From positions 175,262-239,261 of the forward strand of contig NZ_MWLO01000123.1 in NCBI RefSeq assembly GCF_002198735.1: a stretch of DNA of 64,000 bases, read 5' to 3'. A program made the translations under genes and the position numbers. The notes below the pieces were generated by a model, which had not been told where the DNA came from, made no database searches, and saw nothing but the letters and a program-made list of their open reading frames with translations. Source of the DNA: Ideonella sp. A 288 (GTDB lineage Bacteria > Pseudomonadota > Gammaproteobacteria > Burkholderiales > Burkholderiaceae_C). Positions 34,454 through 42,121 of the stretch are shown here, piece after piece; within the stretch, counting starts at the first letter, position 1, and each line of letters begins with the position of its first letter.

Positions 34454-36288
34454 CCGAGCCGGACGGTCCGGCACCGCCAGGGCCTGCGGCCGCTGCGGTC
34501 GCGCCGACCGTTTACGTCGCAGTCGGTGGGCCTGATCAGCCGCCTGAGCCCGGCAGCGAGAACGAGTTACGCCAGGCCGACCGCCGCGCCGTGATGTCGC
34601 GACTTCGCGAAGCCGCGTTGCGTGCGGCACTCGCGAACATGTCCCTGTGGGGTCTCGTGATCGCCGCATCATCTCTGCTGGTGGCCAGCGCCATGCCGTT
34701 TGGCGTGACCAGCGCAGCGTGGACCCTGACCTGCGTCTTCCTCGGCGCGATGGCGTGGCAGATGCCGGCACGTCTCGGGCGGCAAAGGCCAACAGACAAG
34801 CGCCAGGACCAGCTTTACCGGTGGCTGGTGGCGCTCGTCGTGATCAGCAGCGCCTGCATGGCCGCCGGCCCCTGGATGGCGCCGCCGGAGGCGCCCGCGG
34901 TGTTGCTGGGCGGCGCGGCGTTCGTGCTGGTGGGCGCCGCCGCCGTGGCACCGGTGCGCGGGTTGGATCTCCTGCTTTGTGGCGTGCCGGCCTCCACCGC
35001 CCTGGCCACCTGGGTTGCGGGCAACGACCCCGCGTTCGACCATGCTTTGGCGGCGCACGCCTTGATGGCGCTGGCCGTGCTGGTCGTGGCCCGCCAGCGG
35101 AACAGGGCCTGGCGACAGAACACCAAGGCACTGATCGAGCAAGGTGACCGCATCCGCACACTCGAAGCCGAACGCGACGCTGCGGCGCGTGCGGACGTGG
35201 AGAAGAGTCGCTTCCTGGCCATTGCCAGCCATGACTTGAGGCAGCCGGTCCATGCGCTCGCGCTGTTCACGGCCACCCTGCACAAGCGGATGAAGAGTTC
35301 GCCCGATGAGCCACTCGTGCGAAACATGGTGCGCGCCATCGACGGACTCGAGCGCTCGTTCAATGCCCTGCTGGACATTTCGCGCATGGACGCTGGCAGC
35401 GTCGCGCCCGCGTTACAGACCTTCAGCCTGCGGGACACCTTCCGTCGCCTGCACATGCACTATGCAGGACAGGCCGAACTGGCCGGGCTGGGACTGCGCT
35501 TCTCGCCAGGTGGCAAATCGGTGCACAGCGATCCGCAGATGCTGGAGCGCATCCTCGGCAACCTGATCCAGAACGCCATCAAGTACACCGAACGGGGCGG
35601 CATTGTTGTGGTGGCCCGCACTACGGCCAATGCCGTGAACGTGGAAGTCTGGGACACCGGCGCCGGCATCGCAGCCGAGGAACTGCCGCGCATCTTCGAC
35701 GAGTTCTATCAGATCGGGCGCGGCGAACGAGACCGTGCACATGGTTTGGGCATGGGCCTGGCCATCGTGAAGCGCCTGGTCCGCCTGCTGGGGCACCGAC
35801 TGACCGTGGCATCGCGCGTCGGCCGGGGCACCATGTTCCGTGTCGGCATCCCGATCGGCGGACTGCCCGAGCTCCAGGATGCCCTGGCGCCAGCCGACAC
35901 CGTGCCGATGCAGATCAGCCGGCCGCAAATGGTGATGGTGATCGACGACGAGGAGCCCATCCGGGAGGGCTTGCGAGGCCTGCTGCAAGAATGGGGCTAT
36001 CAGGTCATGACTGCCGCCTCGGCCGCCCAGGCCGAACAGGTGACCCAGGCCCTGGAAGGTCGGGTCGACCTGGTTCTGTCCGACCTGCACCTCGGCGATG
36101 GCGCCGACGGACTCGAGGCGATCGACGGCGTGCGCCGGATGTGTCGCCACGAGGTGCCGGCCATCCTGATCACTGGCGACACGGCCCATGCGGAGATCCG
36201 CCGCATCGCCTCCAGCGGCCACATGGTGATGTTCAAGCCAGTGCAGCCGCGCCGTCTTTACGACGCGCTGCGCAACCTCTTGGGCTGA
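34450..36288 (+). CDS. Hybrid sensor histidine kinase with C-terminal receiver
   Basis: The product is 612 aa. After a Pro/Ala-rich N-terminus there are about six membrane helices (residues 62-215) and no large periplasmic loop. A coiled segment leads to the H-box AIASHDLRQPVHALAL (His261). The ATPase domain has the N-box GNLIQNAIKYTERGG, G1 WDTGAGIAAEELPRIF and G2 HGLGMGLAIVKRLV. A receiver follows, with VIDDEEPIREGL, Asp545 (LVLSDLHLGD) and Lys596 (MFKPVQP). It overlaps the response regulator gene by four bases, so a His-Asp relay to that protein is likely. The signal is unknown; membrane-embedded sensing is suggested by the short loops. Confidence 0.88.
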   Translation: MTEPDGPAPPGPAAAAVAPTVYVAVGGPDQPPEPGSENELRQADRRAVMSRLREAALRAALANMSLWGLVIAASSLLVASAMPFGVTSAAWTLTCVFLGAMAWQMPARLGRQRPTDKRQDQLYRWLVALVVISSACMAAGPWMAPPEAPAVLLGGAAFVLVGAAAVAPVRGLDLLLCGVPASTALATWVAGNDPAFDHALAAHALMALAVLVVARQRNRAWRQNTKALIEQGDRIRTLEAERDAAARADVEKSRFLAIASHDLRQPVHALALFTATLHKRMKSSPDEPLVRNMVRAIDGLERSFNALLDISRMDAGSVAPALQTFSLRDTFRRLHMHYAGQAELAGLGLRFSPGGKSVHSDPQMLERILGNLIQNAIKYTERGGIVVVARTTANAVNVEVWDTGAGIAAEELPRIFDEFYQIGRGERDRAHGLGMGLAIVKRLVRLLGHRLTVASRVGRGTMFRVGIPIGGLPELQDALAPADTVPMQISRPQMVMVIDDEEPIREGLRGLLQEWGYQVMTAASAAQAEQVTQALEGRVDLVLSDLHLGDGADGLEAIDGVRRMCRHEVPAILITGDTAHAEIRRIASSGHMVMFKPVQPRRLYDALRNLLG

Positions 36289-36474
36289 CCATCCACCATT
36301 GGCGGGACGGCACACCGGCCCTCGACGGCCCGGCGCAGTGACATCCCCCGGTCGACGGATGCGCCTCGGCCCTGACCGCGCCAAAGTGACTTTAGACCAC
36401 TGCGCGGCATCGATCGGGCTCCTAGAGTTCGATTCCAGCACCTCCCGGCTTGATACGGCATTTTCATTTCACCC
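36289..36474 (+). promoter_or_regulatory. Probable T6SS operon promoter region
   Basis: The 186-bp gap precedes the long rightward T6SS gene series and follows the kinase gene. It becomes less GC-rich towards its right end (GATACGGCATTTTCATTTCA), which is typical of a promoter and leader. No exact sigma-54 GG-N10-GC element or sigma-70 pair could be fixed by eye, and tssA lacks a strong ribosome site. Confidence 0.4.
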
Positions 36475-37479
36475 ATGCTCGACACCGAGTCCCTGCTAGT
36501 TCCCCTGTCGGATGACGCCCCCAGCGGCAGCGATCTGGAGTACGACCCGGTGTTCCTGCAACTGGAGCAGGCCGGCGCGGGCAAGCCCGAACAGCAGTTT
36601 GGTGACAAGGTCATCCCGGCCGAAGCCCCCGATTGGCGCACGGTACGCGAGCACGCGCTCGATCTCGCCTCACGGACACGTGACCTCCGTGTGGCCGTCT
36701 GGTTGGCCCGCAGCGGTGCCCGCCTCGAAGGCGTGTCGGGTGCAGTCGGCGGTCTGAAGCTGTTGCACGGCCTGCTGTCACGCCGTTGGGCGGACGTCCA
36801 TCCCCAACTCGACGAGTCGGACGGCAATGATCCGACGATGCGGGTCAACGCGCTCGCGCCGCTGGCGGCGACCAACGCCTTTCTGGCCGATCTGCGCAGC
36901 GCCGCCCTCACCTCCACCCGCGGCAGCATCGTGGTCCGCGACATCGAACTCGGTCTCGGGTTGGCCGAAGCTGCTGGTGACGAATCGGTGCCCAGCGAGG
37001 CCGGCGTGCTCGACGCCCTGCGGCAAGCGCTTGGGCAGGACACCACGCTGGCCGGCATGCTGCAAGGCGCCATCGAGGCGGCCAAGGGCATTTCACAGAT
37101 CCTCGAAGAACAACTGGTGCCGGGCACCGGGCCCGACCTCGCTCCCTTGCTCAGCCTGACGCGCGCGCTCGACCAGGCGCGGCAACGGGCCACGGGCGCA
37201 GATGACGCGTCCGCGGCAGGTGCCGGCGCATCGGCAAATGCCGCCACGGGCGGCACCAGCGCGCCGGGCAGCATCAACTCCCGGGACGACGTCATCCGCA
37301 CGATCGATCGCCTGTGCGAGTGGATCGAGCGCAACGAACCCAGCAATCCGGCTCCGTTGCTGCTGCGGCGGTCGCAGCGGTTGATGAGCATGAGCTTCCT
37401 CGATATCGTCAGAGACCTGATGCCCGAGGGCGTCGACCAGATCGAGCGGCTCGCCGGCACCGACGGCCGATCGAGTTGA
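36475..37479 (+). CDS. tssA: T6SS baseplate-associated/sheath-cap protein TssA
   Basis: The product is 334 aa. The N-terminal ImpA domain is evident (LLVPLSDDAPSGSDLEYDP, then DWRTVREHALDLASRTRDLRVAVWL and GLKLLHGLLSRRWADVHP). A Gly/Ala/Ser-rich linker near residues 240-265 and a C-terminal helical segment ending in SFLDIVRDLMPEGVDQIERLAG follow. TssA organises baseplate assembly and tail polymerisation in the cytoplasm. This is the short-type TssA and is first in the operon, 43 bp before tssB, as in many proteobacterial T6SS loci. Confidence 0.9.
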   Translation: MLDTESLLVPLSDDAPSGSDLEYDPVFLQLEQAGAGKPEQQFGDKVIPAEAPDWRTVREHALDLASRTRDLRVAVWLARSGARLEGVSGAVGGLKLLHGLLSRRWADVHPQLDESDGNDPTMRVNALAPLAATNAFLADLRSAALTSTRGSIVVRDIELGLGLAEAAGDESVPSEAGVLDALRQALGQDTTLAGMLQGAIEAAKGISQILEEQLVPGTGPDLAPLLSLTRALDQARQRATGADDASAAGAGASANAATGGTSAPGSINSRDDVIRTIDRLCEWIERNEPSNPAPLLLRRSQRLMSMSFLDIVRDLMPEGVDQIERLAGTDGRSS

Positions 37480-37521
37480 TCCGCGCCGACAGACCGTACA
37501 ACCCACCAGCAGAGGTAAGCC

Positions 37522-38028
37522 ATGGCAACCAGCAGCCAGAAGTTCATCGCCCGCAATCGTGCACCGCGTGTACAGATCGAGTACGACGTCGAGCTTTACG
37601 GCGCCGAGAAGAAGGTTCAGCTGCCCTTCATCATGGGTGTGTTGTCCGACCTGTCCGGCAAGCCTTCCGAGCCCCTGCCTCCCGTGGCTGAGCGCAAGTT
37701 CGCGGAGATCGATGTCGACAACTTCGATTCGCGCATGAAGTCCATGAAGCCGCGGGTGGCGTTCCAGGTGCCGAACACACTCACTGGCCAGGGCAACATC
37801 GCCGTCGACATCACCTTCGAGAGCATGGACGACTTCTCGCCGGCCGCCGTGGCCGCCAAGGTCGACGGCCTGAAGCAGATGCTCGAGGCACGCCAGCAAC
37901 TGGCCAATCTGATCACCTACATGGACGGCAAGACCGGTGCCGAGGAACTGATCTCCAAGGTCATCAAGGACGAGGCGCTGCTGAAGTCCCTGGCCGCCGC
38001 GCGAAAGCCGGAAGGCGAAGGCGCCTGA
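37522..38028 (+). CDS. tssB: T6SS contractile sheath small subunit TssB
   Basis: The product is 168 aa. The conserved TssB pattern is intact: RNRAPRVQIEYDVELYGAEK, LPFIMGVLSDLSGKP, FAEIDVDNFDSRMKSMKPR and FESMDDFSPAAVAAKV. With TssC it builds the contractile sheath around the Hcp tube. An AGAGG ribosome site precedes the ATG, and tssC follows 42 bp later. The length is normal for the family. Confidence 0.96.
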   Translation: MATSSQKFIARNRAPRVQIEYDVELYGAEKKVQLPFIMGVLSDLSGKPSEPLPPVAERKFAEIDVDNFDSRMKSMKPRVAFQVPNTLTGQGNIAVDITFESMDDFSPAAVAAKVDGLKQMLEARQQLANLITYMDGKTGAEELISKVIKDEALLKSLAAARKPEGEGA

Positions 38029-38070
38029 TCCCCGTGACCCCGAATCGAACCGCATCCCCGGAGATCCACC

Positions 38071-39567
38071 ATGGCTGAAACTTCCGCATCGCAACTGTCG
38101 AGCCTGCAGGGCGTCACCTTCGAAGGTGGCGAATTCGCCTCGCTGCTGAACAAAGAATTCAAGCCGAAGACGGACGAGGCCAAGTCGGCGGTCGAGAACG
38201 CCGTGCTGACCCTGGCGCAGCAGGCCTTGTCGCAGACCAATCTGGTCGGCAGCGACGTGCTGGCCTCCATCGAGGCCATGATCGCCGAGATTGACAAGAA
38301 GCTGTCGCAACAGGTCAACGCGATCCTCCACCACCAGGACTTCCAGCAACTCGAAAGCGCCTGGCGCGGCCTGCACTACCTCGTCAACAACACCGAAACC
38401 GACGAGATGCTGAAGATCCGCGTGATGAACATCAGCAAGAACGAGGTCGCCAAGACGCTGAAGCGCTACAAGGGCACCTCGTGGGACCAGAGCCCGTTGT
38501 TCAAGCGCGTCTACGAAGAGGAATTCGGCCAGTTTGGTGGCGAGCCCTACGGCTGTCTCGTCGGCGACTATTACTTCGACCAGAGCCCGCCGGATGTCGA
38601 GATGCTGGGCGAGATGGCCAAGGTCAGCGCCGCGGCGCTCACGCCTTTCATCTCGGCCGCCAGCCCCACGCTGATGGGCATGGGCTCGTGGCAGGAACTG
38701 GCCAACCCGCGCGACCTGACCAAGATCTTCGGCACGCCCGAGTACGCCGCCTGGCGCTCGCTCCGCGAGTCGGACGACGCCCGCTACATCGGCCTGGCCA
38801 TGCCGCGGTTCCTGTCCCGCCTGCCCTACGGCGCGAAGACCAGCCCGGTCGAGGAATTCAACTTCGAGGAAGAAACCGCGGGCGGCGACCACAGCAAGTA
38901 CACCTGGTCGAATGCCGCCTACGCGATGGCCGTCAACATCAACCGGTCGTTCAAGCTGTATGGCTGGTGCTCGCGCATCCGCGGCATCGAATCGGGCGGC
39001 GCAGTCGAGGGCCTGCCCACCCACACATTCCCCAGCGATGACGGTGGCGTGGACATGAAGTGCCCCACCGAGATCGCCATCAGCGATCGGCGCGAGGCCG
39101 AACTGGCCAAGAACGGCTTCATGCCGCTGGTGCACAAGAAGAACAGCGACTTCGCTGCCTTCATCGGCGCCCAGTCGCTGCAGAAGCCGGCCGAGTACGA
39201 CGATCCGGACGCCACTGCCAATGCCAACCTGTCCGCCCGCCTGCCTTACCTGTTCGCATGTTGTCGCTTCGCGCACTACCTGAAGTGCATCGTCCGCGAC
39301 AAGGTCGGCTCGTTCAAGGAACGCACCGACATGGAGAAGTGGCTCAACAACTGGATCATGAATTACGTCGATGGCGATCCAGCCAACTCATCCGAGGTCA
39401 CGAAGGCTCAAAAGCCGCTGGCCGCTGCAGAAGTCGTTGTCGAGGAGGTGGCCGGCAATCCCGGGTACTACACCTCGAAGTTTTTCCTCCGCCCGCACTA
39501 TCAGCTCGAAGGGCTGACGGTGTCGCTGAGGCTCGTGTCGAAGCTGCCCTCGCAGAAGCAGCAGTAA
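38071..39567 (+). CDS. tssC: T6SS contractile sheath large subunit TssC
   Basis: The product is 498 aa. Recognisable TssC segments are NAILHHQDFQQLESAWRGLHYL, LFKRVYEEEFGQFGGEPYG, PRDLTKIFGTPEYAAWRSLR, FLSRLPYG and the C-terminal EVVVEEVAGNPGYYTSKFF. It forms the outer sheath lattice with TssB and carries the ClpV-accessible surface with it. The start ATG is preceded by GGAGA. The composition is uniformly high-GC, unlike the downstream effector cassette, so this is the stable core of the locus. Confidence 0.97.
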   Translation: MAETSASQLSSLQGVTFEGGEFASLLNKEFKPKTDEAKSAVENAVLTLAQQALSQTNLVGSDVLASIEAMIAEIDKKLSQQVNAILHHQDFQQLESAWRGLHYLVNNTETDEMLKIRVMNISKNEVAKTLKRYKGTSWDQSPLFKRVYEEEFGQFGGEPYGCLVGDYYFDQSPPDVEMLGEMAKVSAAALTPFISAASPTLMGMGSWQELANPRDLTKIFGTPEYAAWRSLRESDDARYIGLAMPRFLSRLPYGAKTSPVEEFNFEEETAGGDHSKYTWSNAAYAMAVNINRSFKLYGWCSRIRGIESGGAVEGLPTHTFPSDDGGVDMKCPTEIAISDRREAELAKNGFMPLVHKKNSDFAAFIGAQSLQKPAEYDDPDATANANLSARLPYLFACCRFAHYLKCIVRDKVGSFKERTDMEKWLNNWIMNYVDGDPANSSEVTKAQKPLAAAEVVVEEVAGNPGYYTSKFFLRPHYQLEGLTVSLRLVSKLPSQKQQ

Positions 39568-39621
39568 CCTGACTTTCCTGTTTCAACAGTTGCCCGCACC
39601 GGGCTCAAGGAGTGATTCATC

Positions 39622-40104
39622 ATGGCAACCGATACCCATATCAAGTTCGATGGCGTCGACGGCGAGGCAACCCACGCCGACCACAAGGGCGAAATCGAGA
39701 TCCTGTCCTGGACCTGGGGCGTTTCCAACGTCAACGCAGGCGGCACGTCCGGTGGCGGCTCGGGCAAGGGCAAGGCAACCCCCAACGACTTCAACTTCCT
39801 GCACACCTACGACAAGGCCTCTCCCATCCTGGCCAAGAAGTGCGCCCAGGGCGTGCACTTCCCGTCCGTGGTGCTGACGGCCCGCAAGTCCGGCGAAGGC
39901 CAGAAGGACTTCCTGAAGATCACCCTGAAGGAAGTGTTCATCACGTCGGTGCAGCCCAGTGGCTCATCGCAGGGCGACATCGTCGAAAGCGTGTCCATGT
40001 CCTATGCGTCGGTCGACTTCGCCTACAAGGCGCAGGACGACAAGGGCGCACTCGGCGGCGACGTGAAGTTCGGCTGGAACGTCAAGACCACCACGATCAC
40101 CTGA
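39622..40104 (+). CDS. hcp: T6SS tube protein Hcp, first copy
   Basis: The product is 160 aa. The Hcp fold is clear: the HIKFDGVDGEATHADHKGEI start, then EILSWTWGVSN, a Gly/Ser-rich loop (AGGTSGGGSGKGKA), FLHTYDKASPILAKKCAQG and VSMSYASVDFAY. Hexameric Hcp rings form the inner tube and carry small effectors. AAGGAG precedes the ATG, the strongest ribosome site of the operon, as expected for the most abundant T6SS protein. A second hcp-like gene follows after 106 bp. Confidence 0.95.
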   Translation: MATDTHIKFDGVDGEATHADHKGEIEILSWTWGVSNVNAGGTSGGGSGKGKATPNDFNFLHTYDKASPILAKKCAQGVHFPSVVLTARKSGEGQKDFLKITLKEVFITSVQPSGSSQGDIVESVSMSYASVDFAYKAQDDKGALGGDVKFGWNVKTTTIT

Positions 40105-40210
40105 TCGACGCATCGGCCCTGCCCTGCCCGGCGACGGTCGCGCCACCCGGTGCGGTCGCTGCTGTGGCGGGATGCAGGTGGCGTGACAAGCTACAACCAG
40201 GGCAGGTGCC

Positions 40211-40735
40211 ATGCCAACACTGATGGATCCACTGGCCGTCGCCGGAGCCGGCGAGACGGCAGACGTTTACCTCTACGTCAAGACCAAGCGGGCGGGCGTC
40301 GTCAAGGGCGAGAGCCAGACGCCCAACCACATCGACGAGATCGCGCTCCACGGCTGGCGTTGGGGAGTCAGCGCCAGTTCTGCCATTGGCCACACCTCGG
40401 CGACCTCCCGGCGTTCCTACACCGGATTGACCGTTCACAAGCGCATCGATCAGGCGACCACCCCGTTGCTCGCGGCACTGGCCACGAACGACGAGGTCAC
40501 CGAGGCGCGACTCAGCATGCGTCGGGCTGGCGGCGAACAGGACATCTACTTCACGATCGTCCTCAAGGGTGCCCGTGTGTCCGCGGTCGAGCACGACGTC
40601 GAGCCATCCGGACAGGTCAAGGAGACGGTCACGCTGATGTTCACCAAGGTGGAAGTCGAGTACCGTCCGCAGAAGACCACCGGCCTGCGCGGTGGCAGCA
40701 TGACCTTCACGGATGAGTTGACCACCAACACCTGA
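40211..40735 (+). CDS. Hcp-family protein, second copy
   Basis: The product is 174 aa. It keeps the Hcp skeleton (VYLYVKTKRAGVVKGESQT, then IALHGWRWGVSASS, RRSYTGLTVHKRIDQATTPLL and ETVTLMFTKVEVEYRPQ). It differs strongly from the first copy at both ends and in the loops, and has an extra C-terminal strand (GGSMTFTDELTTNT). It may form a separate tube, a specialised ring, or an adaptor for a particular cargo. It is 16 bp before tagJ and clearly within the same operon. Confidence 0.88.
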   Translation: MPTLMDPLAVAGAGETADVYLYVKTKRAGVVKGESQTPNHIDEIALHGWRWGVSASSAIGHTSATSRRSYTGLTVHKRIDQATTPLLAALATNDEVTEARLSMRRAGGEQDIYFTIVLKGARVSAVEHDVEPSGQVKETVTLMFTKVEVEYRPQKTTGLRGGSMTFTDELTTNT

Positions 40736-40750
40736 TGCCGAGGCCCTGAC

Positions 40751-41569
40751 TTGACCAGCGCTGCCGAACTCATTGCCCAGGGCGACCCTGACGCCGCACT
40801 GGCCCAGCTTCAGAAAGAGGTTCGGGCCAAGGCGGCCGATCCGAAACTGCGCGTCTTCCTGTTCCAGTTGCTGTGCATCTTGGGCCAATGGCCCCGTGCG
40901 TTGAGCCAATTGACCGTGTGCGGCGAACTCGACGCAGGCGCGCTGGCCATGGTCAATACCTACCGAGAGGCCGTGCAGTGCGAGGCCGTGCGCGAGTCGG
41001 TGTTCGCTGGCCGCACCATGCCTCACCTCTTCGGAAAGCCCCAGCCGTGGGTGGCCCTGTTGGCCCAGGCCCTGCAATCCGAGGCGGCCGGCGACCTTGC
41101 CGGCGCCGCCAGCCTGCGGCGGCAAGCGCTCGACGACGCCCCGGGAACTTCCGGACAGATCGACGGCGTGGCCTTCGACTGGATCGCCGACGCCGATTCG
41201 CGGCTCGGACCCGTGCTCGAAGCGGTGATCAACGGCCGGTACTGCTGGGTGCCGTTCGCGGCATTGTCGAAGGTGCAGTTCGAAGCGCCGGAAGACCTGC
41301 GAGACCTGGTCTGGTTGCCGGCGCACCTCGAGTTCGTCAACGGAGGCGAGATCGTGGCCTTGGTGCCGTCACGCTATCCGGGCACAGGTTCGTTGCCGGA
41401 TGCCGCACTGCGGATGGGCCGCAAGACCGAATGGCTCGAGCTCGCTGAAGGCCAGTACCGCGGACTCGGGCAACGGTTGTTGGTGACTGACGTGGTCGAG
41501 AAAGGCCTGCTCGACGTGCGCGAGCTGGTGCTGGACTCCACCCCAGAAGTCGACACGCCGCCCGCCTGA
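40751..41569 (+). CDS. tagJ: T6SS accessory protein TagJ/ImpE
   Basis: The product is 272 aa. The N-terminal helical repeat region (ELIAQGDPDAALAQLQKEVR, then FLFQLLCILGQWPRALSQL) and the C-terminal domain (GVAFDWIADADSRLGPVLEA, YCWVPFAALSKVQFEAPEDL) match ImpE/TagJ. In Pseudomonas TagJ binds ClpV and the sheath protein TssB. Its presence places this locus among TagJ-containing T6SS subtypes. The start is a TTG: the only codon between the in-frame stop at 40733 and the first conserved residues that can initiate, with GAGG eight bases upstream. Confidence 0.88.
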   Translation: MTSAAELIAQGDPDAALAQLQKEVRAKAADPKLRVFLFQLLCILGQWPRALSQLTVCGELDAGALAMVNTYREAVQCEAVRESVFAGRTMPHLFGKPQPWVALLAQALQSEAAGDLAGAASLRRQALDDAPGTSGQIDGVAFDWIADADSRLGPVLEAVINGRYCWVPFAALSKVQFEAPEDLRDLVWLPAHLEFVNGGEIVALVPSRYPGTGSLPDAALRMGRKTEWLELAEGQYRGLGQRLLVTDVVEKGLLDVRELVLDSTPEVDTPPA

Positions 41570-41592
41570 CCCCCAACCCAGCGCGTGCGTTC

Positions 41593-42120
41593 ATGGCGAC
41601 CCAACTCGAGCCCCGGGAGCGGCTGCAACCGGCCCTGCTCGACCGGTTGACGGATGATTCGCCGACACAGCGCGTCGAGCCCGAAGGGCAGCGCGTGATG
41701 AGCAAGAATCAGCTGCGTCAGGCCGTGCTCCGAGACCTGAGCTGGCTGTTCAACGCCACCCAACCCACTGACCGCCTTGGCGAAGACTACCCCGCGCTGG
41801 CGTCCAGCGTGCTGAACTTCGGACTGCCGGCACTGAGTGGTCAGTTGGCCTCGAAGGTCGACATCAGCGTGCTCGAGCGCGCGATCCGCGATTGCGTCTT
41901 GCGCTTCGAACCCCGGTTGCTGCCCGAAACGCTCGAGGTTCGTGCACTCGAAGCGACCAGCGTGCTGGACACTCACAACATGATCGAGTTCGAGATTCGC
42001 GGCCACCTCTGGGCCCAGCCGGTGCCGCTCGAGGTGCTGCTGCGCACCCGGCTCGATCTCGAGGCCGGGCTCGTCGAAGTGCGCGATGCTGGCGCCTTCA
42101 CGTCCACAAGGGCCCGGTAG
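41593..42120 (+). CDS. tssE: T6SS baseplate subunit TssE
   Basis: The product is 175 aa of the gp25-like family: ERLQPALLDRLTDD near the start, NQLRQAVLRDLSWLFNA, SVLNFGLPALSGQ and the EIRGHLWAQPVPLEVLLRTR strand. TssE is the baseplate wedge protein that triggers sheath polymerisation. The stop lies one base before the tssF ATG, so translation is probably coupled. It is slightly longer than typical at the C-terminus. Confidence 0.93.
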   Translation: MATQLEPRERLQPALLDRLTDDSPTQRVEPEGQRVMSKNQLRQAVLRDLSWLFNATQPTDRLGEDYPALASSVLNFGLPALSGQLASKVDISVLERAIRDCVLRFEPRLLPETLEVRALEATSVLDTHNMIEFEIRGHLWAQPVPLEVLLRTRLDLEAGLVEVRDAGAFTSTRAR

Positions 42121-42121
42121 G

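Noticed and set aside
37093..39276. 727-codon leftward open frame opposite tssA, tssB and tssC
   Set aside because: The sense-strand products are unmistakable T6SS proteins; the antisense translation is His/Gln/Arg-rich without motifs.
40105..40210. Possible attenuator hairpin between the two hcp genes (GCGAC...GTCGC)
   Set aside because: The stem is only five pairs with a large loop and no T-run follows, so a terminator cannot be supported.
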